Source: an uncultured Caulobacterales bacterium
GTDB lineage: Bacteria > Pseudomonadota > Alphaproteobacteria > Caulobacterales > Maricaulaceae
Direction: 5' to 3'
Assembly (NCBI GenBank): GCA_937981945.1
Contig: CALJNJ010000249.1
Location: forward strand, 1-10,817
Length of the DNA stretch: 10,817 bases
Made by a program: the position numbers and the translations under genes
Shown: positions 6,695 through 10,817 of the stretch, piece after piece
How positions within the stretch are numbered: position 1 is the first letter of the stretch
How the letters are laid out: each line of letters starts with the position of its first letter
Notes under the pieces: generated by a model
Database searches by the model: none
What the model was told of the DNA's origin: nothing
What the model saw: the letters and a program-made list of their open reading frames with translations, nothing else

Positions 6695-7693
6695 ATGTCT
6701 GCCGCATCCGTTCTGGACCTCATCGGGAATACGCCCCTCATTCGGTTAAATGAAGCGTCAAAACTCACCGGCTGTGAGATTTTTGGGAAGGCTGAATTTT
6801 TAAACCCCGGCCAATCCGTAAAAGATCGGGCCGCCTTGCAAATTATTCGTGCGGCCGAAGCCTCCGGAGAATTAAAGCCCGGCGGTGTTGTAGTCGAAGG
6901 CACAGCCGGCAATACCGGGATTGGACTGGCCATGGTCTGCTCGGCTCTGGGATATCGTTGTAAGATCGTTATGCCTCGAACGCAAAGCCAGGAAAAGAAA
7001 GACGCGGTTAAACTCCTCGGCGCTGAATTGGTGGAAGTGGACGCAGTGCCTTATACCAACCCAAATAACTACGTTCATGTATCACAGCGTATGGCCGAAG
7101 AATTGGCTGAAACGGAAATCAATGGGGCTATTTGGGCAAACCAATTTGACAATACGGCCAATCGCGACGCTCATATTTTGACGACCGGTCCCGAAATCTT
7201 CGAACAAACGGACGGTAAAGTGGACGGCTTTATTTGCGCCGTCGGGTCCGGCGGAACATTAGGCGGCGTTTCAATGGCGCTTAAGAAACTAAAGCCCGAG
7301 GTAAAGATAGGCGTGGCAGATCCCATGGGGTCCAAAATGTACAGTTTTTACAAATACGGCGAACTGGAAAGCGAAGGCAATTCCATTACCGAAGGGATCG
7401 GGCAAGGCCGTATCACCAAAAACCTGGAAGATATCATTGTCGACAAAGCCTATCAAATCCACGACAAAGAGGCGCTTGAGATTATTTTCTCTCTCAATCA
7501 GCTCGAAGGTATTTGCTTGGGAGGCTCGTCAGGAATCAATGTGGCCGGCGCTATTCACATGGCCAAAGACTTGGGTCCGGGTCACACAATCGTGACCATA
7601 TTGTGTGACTACGGGCAAAGATATCAGTCCAAGATTTACAATCCTGAATTTTTGAAAGAACGCGACTTACCGGTGCCGCCATGGCTGCTCTAA
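6695..7693 (+). CDS. cysK: Cysteine synthase (O-acetylserine sulfhydrylase), PLP-dependent
   Basis: This enzyme makes L-cysteine from O-acetyl-L-serine and sulfide in the cytoplasm. The 332-residue product is a fold-type II PLP enzyme: NTPLIRL near the N-terminus, NPGQSVKDR with the cofactor Lys43, the substrate loop TAGNTG at 70-75, the phosphate-binding VGSGGTLGG region, and GGSSGINVAG near the C-terminus. The EGTAGNTGIG and ITEGIGQGRI variants and the length match the longer alphaproteobacterial cysteine synthase group more than E. coli CysK. ATG 6695 is chosen because AGGAG (6685-6689) sits five bases before it and the protein then begins in the usual family manner; the upstream ATG at 6617 falls in the promoter region. 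It is the first gene of an operon and overlaps sseA by 13 bases. A related beta-replacement enzyme such as cystathionine beta-synthase is less likely. Confidence 0.93.
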   Translation: MSAASVLDLIGNTPLIRLNEASKLTGCEIFGKAEFLNPGQSVKDRAALQIIRAAEASGELKPGGVVVEGTAGNTGIGLAMVCSALGYRCKIVMPRTQSQEKKDAVKLLGAELVEVDAVPYTNPNNYVHVSQRMAEELAETEINGAIWANQFDNTANRDAHILTTGPEIFEQTDGKVDGFICAVGSGGTLGGVSMALKKLKPEVKIGVADPMGSKMYSFYKYGELESEGNSITEGIGQGRITKNLEDIIVDKAYQIHDKEALEIIFSLNQLEGICLGGSSGINVAGAIHMAKDLGPGHTIVTILCDYGQRYQSKIYNPEFLKERDLPVPPWLL

Positions 7694-8505
7694 AATTCGC
7701 CATTAGCCCTGAACGGCTTCAAGGCAATTTTGAGAACTATAAAATCTTGGATGCAACCTGGTTAATGCCCGGAGCCAAAGATGATTTGGCTAAAGGTGTG
7801 ATACCGGGAGCCCAATTTTTTGACATTGATGAAATTGCGACACCTCATCCGACATTAAAACATATGCTGCCGGATAAAGATTTATTTGCGCAAGCCTGTT
7901 CGGCACTCGGTATTTCGAACACTGATCATGTCGTGTGTTATGACCGTCACGGTGTTTTCTCCGCTCCGAGACTGTGGTGGACGTTTCGCATGTTTGGACA
8001 TGAAAAAGTCTCGGTCCTGAACGGAGGTCTCCCCGCTTGGATATCCAAAGGGTTTAAAACAGCTGCCTCTCTTGGAGCGCCGTCAAAAAAAGCCCACTAT
8101 GAAACAGGGCCTTCGCTGTCCGGTGTGATTTCTTACAGTCAATTGATCGATCTTTTGGATAGTAATGAGCAGATCGTCGACGCCCGTCCAACGGGAAGAT
8201 TTTTGGGAAAAGTACCTGAACCAAGAGCCGGGCTGCGCGGCGGATGTATACCGGGCAGTATCAGCCTGCCCTATGGCGAAATGGTGGAAGACGGGATGTT
8301 TAGACCGGCCACAGAACTTGCCGATATTATCGGGTCTTCCGGCATCGACATTAACCGGCCGATCATCACAACATGCGGGTCAGGCATAACAGCGGCAGGC
8401 CTGTCATTTATATTTCATAGTTTCGAAGCCAAAAATATTCGCGTATATGACGGGTCTTGGAGTGAATGGGGCGCCTCGGACGCGCCCGTTGAGGTACGAC
8501 AATGA
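7681..8505 (+). CDS. sseA: 3-mercaptopyruvate sulfurtransferase (two-domain rhodanese)
   Basis: The enzyme takes sulfur from 3-mercaptopyruvate onto a catalytic cysteine as a persulfide and passes it to thiols or cyanide. The 274-residue product has two rhodanese domains. The N-terminal one is inactive (LDATWLMPG, IPGAQFFDID, YDRHGVFSAPRLWW, NGGLPAW), and the C-terminal one has the active loop CGSGIT at 232-237 with Cys232. CGSG(V/I)T is the mercaptopyruvate-type loop, whereas thiosulfate sulfurtransferases have CRKGVT. The closing DGSWSEWG motif is typical. An oddity is GGCIPGS at about 187-193, where a His is usual before IPG. The start lies inside cysK (a 13-base overlap) without a clear Shine-Dalgarno, suggesting translational coupling. 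metC starts in its stop codon. Confidence 0.93.
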   Translation: MAALKFAISPERLQGNFENYKILDATWLMPGAKDDLAKGVIPGAQFFDIDEIATPHPTLKHMLPDKDLFAQACSALGISNTDHVVCYDRHGVFSAPRLWWTFRMFGHEKVSVLNGGLPAWISKGFKTAASLGAPSKKAHYETGPSLSGVISYSQLIDLLDSNEQIVDARPTGRFLGKVPEPRAGLRGGCIPGSISLPYGEMVEDGMFRPATELADIIGSSGIDINRPIITTCGSGITAAGLSFIFHSFEAKNIRVYDGSWSEWGASDAPVEVRQ

Positions 8506-9644
8506 AATTACCGACGAAATTTGCACATTTGGGTCGGCCTGATCCCAAATTAGGCACAGCTGTCAATCCGGATATTACACGCGCCTCAACCTTGTTATTT
8601 GAAAAGGCGGAAGACTTATATCGGCAGGATATTCGCTCCTACGGGCGCCACGGCAGTCAGGTTCATGACGCTGTCGAAGACGCGTTTAATACTTTAGAAA
8701 ACGGCGCAGGCACGATATTGACCCCCTCAGGTCTTTCGGCCTGCACACTCCCTATTCTGGCAAATGTAAAAGCCGGTGACCATATCCTCATCACAGATTC
8801 CATTTACGGACCGACCCGTTATTTTTGTAAAGGTCATTTGGAAAAAATGGGGGTCGAAACTGAGCGATACGACCCCCGTATTGGCGGAGATATCAGCACG
8901 CTTATTCGCAACAACACATCCGTTATTGTGTCGGAAAGCCCCGGCTCTCTGACATTTGAAATCCAAGATCTTCCGGCAATTGTCAAAGCGGCAAAAGACA
9001 AAGACGTGGTTACAATTGTCGACAATACTTGGTCCGCCGGACTCACTTACAATCCACTTAATCTGGGTGCCGATATTAGTGTCCATGCAGCTACCAAATA
9101 TATGGGGGGTCACAGCGATATTATGTTTGGCGCCGTGGTTTGCCGCGAAAAATCCATGGCCGAGAAAATCGCCAAGACTCGAAAATATATAGGCATGGCG
9201 ACATCGCCGGATGATGCTTACCAAATTCTGCGTGGTTTCCGGTCTTTGACGACACGTTTTTGGCATCAGGAACGCTCTGCCTTTGAACTTGCCTCTTGGC
9301 TTTCCGGTCAAGATTTCGTCGCGCAAGTTCTTCACCCGGCGTTACCGGATCATCCTGACCATGAAATTTGGAAACGGGACTTTACAGGCGGCGGGTGTTT
9401 GTTTGGGGTTGTCTTAAACCCAACATCGGAAGCCAATGTCCTTGGCTTAATCAACGGACTAAAATTGTACGGGATCGGGTTTTCATACGGCGGATATGAG
9501 AGTGTGGCAATACATTGCGATCCTCAGCTGAACCGTGAACACGGTCCGAAATTGGACGGTCCGTTAATCCGTTTCGGATGTGGCCTTGAAGACGCTAACG
9601 ATTTAAAACACGATATAAAACAATCCGCTGACAGGGTTTTTTAA
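8502..9644 (+). CDS. metC: Cystathionine beta-lyase, Cys/Met-metabolism PLP-dependent family
   Basis: MetC cleaves cystathionine to homocysteine, pyruvate and ammonia, the second step of transsulfuration towards methionine. The 380-residue protein is a fold-type I PLP enzyme of the Cys/Met metabolism family: YGRHGSQ at 47-53, TPSGLSACTLPILANVKAGD, SPGSLTFEIQDL, VDNTWSAGL with the cofactor-binding Asp174, and HAATKYMGGHSD with the Schiff-base Lys199. SPGSLTFE and DNTWSAG are typical of bacterial cystathionine beta-lyases; gamma-synthases and gamma-lyases differ here, although substrate range cannot be fixed from sequence. GAGG at 8491-8494 lies seven bases before the ATG, and the start overlaps the sseA stop (ATGA). 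It ends TAATG into the next gene. Position between SseA and an esterase suggests one transcript. Confidence 0.92.
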   Translation: MKLPTKFAHLGRPDPKLGTAVNPDITRASTLLFEKAEDLYRQDIRSYGRHGSQVHDAVEDAFNTLENGAGTILTPSGLSACTLPILANVKAGDHILITDSIYGPTRYFCKGHLEKMGVETERYDPRIGGDISTLIRNNTSVIVSESPGSLTFEIQDLPAIVKAAKDKDVVTIVDNTWSAGLTYNPLNLGADISVHAATKYMGGHSDIMFGAVVCREKSMAEKIAKTRKYIGMATSPDDAYQILRGFRSLTTRFWHQERSAFELASWLSGQDFVAQVLHPALPDHPDHEIWKRDFTGGGCLFGVVLNPTSEANVLGLINGLKLYGIGFSYGGYESVAIHCDPQLNREHGPKLDGPLIRFGCGLEDANDLKHDIKQSADRVF

Positions 9645-10817
9645 TGCAAAAAAGACTGTTTAAGCGCAAAAGATTTTGGCTTTTAGCAGGACTGATTTTA
9701 CTTTGTGCTTATTTGCTGTCTCTTCGCAGTGTTCAAATCATCTTACAAACAGCTCCGGACACACCGCGTGATCTGCAAGCCTTGCCCGTGATTAAGGCGG
9801 AAACAATTGAAGCATGGGAGTCCCAAAAACCAAATATCAGACATCAATTAGAAACCACTTTGTTTGGTCGGTATCCGTCCGAATTAGCTTTAAAACAAAT
9901 AAACTCAACCAATTATGGTCACCCGTCTGCCAAGATATCATTCTTCAATTTTGAAGTTACCAATCCCGGCCATGATGGGAAACAAATGGGGTTTGTCCTA
10001 TTGGAGCCCAACACAGGTCCGAGTGATACCTTGTTTCTCATTCAAAAGTTTTGCCCCTATAACAACGTCGTTACCGACGTGGAAATTCCCTTTCCCGTAA
10101 ATTCTTCGATGGATTGCTCCGGAAACGGTATCGGGAGCAAATTAATGCATTACTTTTTCGGTCGATATATCGTTACGCCACCTTTGACGGATATTTTGAG
10201 CAAAGGGTATTCAATCGGCATTCTTCACCCGCCGGAAGTCATTTCAGACCGCGCCGACAGAGCAAATGAAGAACTGTCATCTTGGTTTCCGGGATCAGAG
10301 CATCGACCGGGGGCGCTTATGGTGTGGAGCGCCTTGTCTGTCGGTATTGCAGAGCAATTCGACGCAAAATTTGAGAACATCGTAACCTGGGGACATTCCA
10401 GATATGGGAAAACCGCGCTGATCGCTGCCGCCTATTCTGACAAAATTGACGGGGTGATTTCCCATCAATCAGGCACCGGAGGCGCGTCATTATTTCGGGA
10501 CAATCCCGGCGAAACCTTGGGAGATATCTTATCGGGATACCCGCATTGGTTTTCCCCAAACGCCAAACATTTCGTCGGTAACGAAGCTTCCCTTCCCTTT
10601 GACCAACATCATCTACTGAGTCTCATAGCTCCCAGACCGCTCATGCTGGGCAATGCCCGCCGGGACGTTTGGTCGGACCCTGAAGGCAGTTTTAGGGCAG
10701 CTCAGGCCGCATCATCTGTATGGGATCTTTACGGGCAACACGGCCTGACACAAAAAAAACTAAGTCAATTTGATCCGAAAGACATTGTCAGCTTTTGGAT
10801 CAGACCCGGGACCCATG
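9644..10817 (+). CDS. Membrane-anchored glucuronoyl-esterase-like alpha/beta hydrolase (CE15-type), C-terminus cut by the window edge
   Basis: 391 complete codons are read before the window ends. An N-terminal basic stretch (KRLFKRKR) and a hydrophobic segment (about residues 11-26) indicate export or an inner-membrane anchor; there is no lipobox. The remainder matches bacterial carbohydrate esterase family 15 proteins: FGRYP, TWGHSRYGKTAL with nucleophile Ser252 in GHSRYGK (250-256), SHQSGTGGASL at 273-283, YPHWF, FDQHHLLSLIAPRPLML, RRDVWSDPEGS with Asp341, and RPGTH ending in His391, the likely catalytic His. Gln275 occupies the position of the acidic residue in fungal enzymes, so Asp341 probably serves as the triad acid, as proposed for several bacterial members. 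The known CE15 activity is cleavage of glucuronoyl esters linking xylan to lignin; the natural substrate here is unknown. ATG 9644 overlaps the metC stop by one base, with AGGG seven bases upstream. Confidence 0.85.
   Translation, partial: MQKRLFKRKRFWLLAGLILLCAYLLSLRSVQIILQTAPDTPRDLQALPVIKAETIEAWESQKPNIRHQLETTLFGRYPSELALKQINSTNYGHPSAKISFFNFEVTNPGHDGKQMGFVLLEPNTGPSDTLFLIQKFCPYNNVVTDVEIPFPVNSSMDCSGNGIGSKLMHYFFGRYIVTPPLTDILSKGYSIGILHPPEVISDRADRANEELSSWFPGSEHRPGALMVWSALSVGIAEQFDAKFENIVTWGHSRYGKTALIAAAYSDKIDGVISHQSGTGGASLFRDNPGETLGDILSGYPHWFSPNAKHFVGNEASLPFDQHHLLSLIAPRPLMLGNARRDVWSDPEGSFRAAQAASSVWDLYGQHGLTQKKLSQFDPKDIVSFWIRPGTH

Noticed and set aside
6529..6933. A 134-codon minus-strand open frame across the kdsA start, the spacer and the cysK start
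   Set aside because: It overlaps two firmly assigned gene starts in other frames, has no recognisable domain, and would occupy the only promoter region available to both genes.
8727..9335. A 202-codon open frame on the minus strand inside metC
   Set aside because: It is fully antisense to a well-conserved PLP enzyme, its translation is Cys/His-rich without a recognisable domain, and it has no support from gene context. It is a frame shadow.
1..10817. Defence island, mobile element, CRISPR or prophage content
   Set aside because: Every long gene has a housekeeping or metabolic identity. There are no transposase, integrase, restriction or Cas motifs, and I noticed no direct repeats or tRNA fragments.

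Overview
The window looks like chromosomal DNA from a Gram-negative alphaproteobacterium of moderate GC (close to 50% by eye, not computed). Three things point there: the block mfd / sdhE / recG / DUF502, which is a familiar alphaproteobacterial arrangement; a cysteine synthase of the long alphaproteobacterial type; and a kdsA gene, which implies a Kdo-containing lipopolysaccharide. A marine member of the Maricaulales/Hyphomonadaceae is possible, but that is only an impression. Coding density is very high. No gap between genes exceeds about 115 bases. I see no rRNA, tRNA, insertion sequence, CRISPR array, integrase or prophage gene.

Layout. Positions 1-1616 (minus strand) hold sdhE, a flavinylation factor for succinate dehydrogenase, followed by the 5' part of mfd, the transcription-repair coupling factor. 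The two overlap by one base (TAATG), and mfd runs off the left edge. A 67-bp divergent spacer with two small inverted repeats separates them from recG (plus, 1684-3771), the branch-migrating helicase. recG converges with a DUF502 inner-membrane protein gene (minus, 3772-4467), and their stop codons abut. Divergent from DUF502 is a membrane-anchored DUF3089 protein (plus, 4524-5723), an alpha/beta-hydrolase relative that seems to have lost its nucleophile serine. It converges with kdsA (minus, 5730-6581), a metal-dependent-type Kdo-8-phosphate synthase.

From 6695 to the right edge runs a tightly packed plus-strand operon: cysK (cysteine synthase), sseA (3-mercaptopyruvate sulfurtransferase), metC (cystathionine beta-lyase) and a membrane-anchored glucuronoyl-esterase-like (CE15-type) hydrolase. 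The overlaps are 13, 4 and 1 bases. The first three genes form a coherent sulfur-amino-acid module: cysteine is made by CysK, cystathionine is cleaved by MetC, and sulfur from mercaptopyruvate is handled by SseA. The esterase is not expected there. A 16-bp perfect inverted repeat sits just downstream of a possible cysK promoter and is a candidate operator.

Most of the window is housekeeping. I did not find a convincing new defence or mobile system. The points most worth a second look are the apparently inactivated DUF3089 protein, the esterase translationally coupled to a sulfur operon, and the candidate cysK operator.
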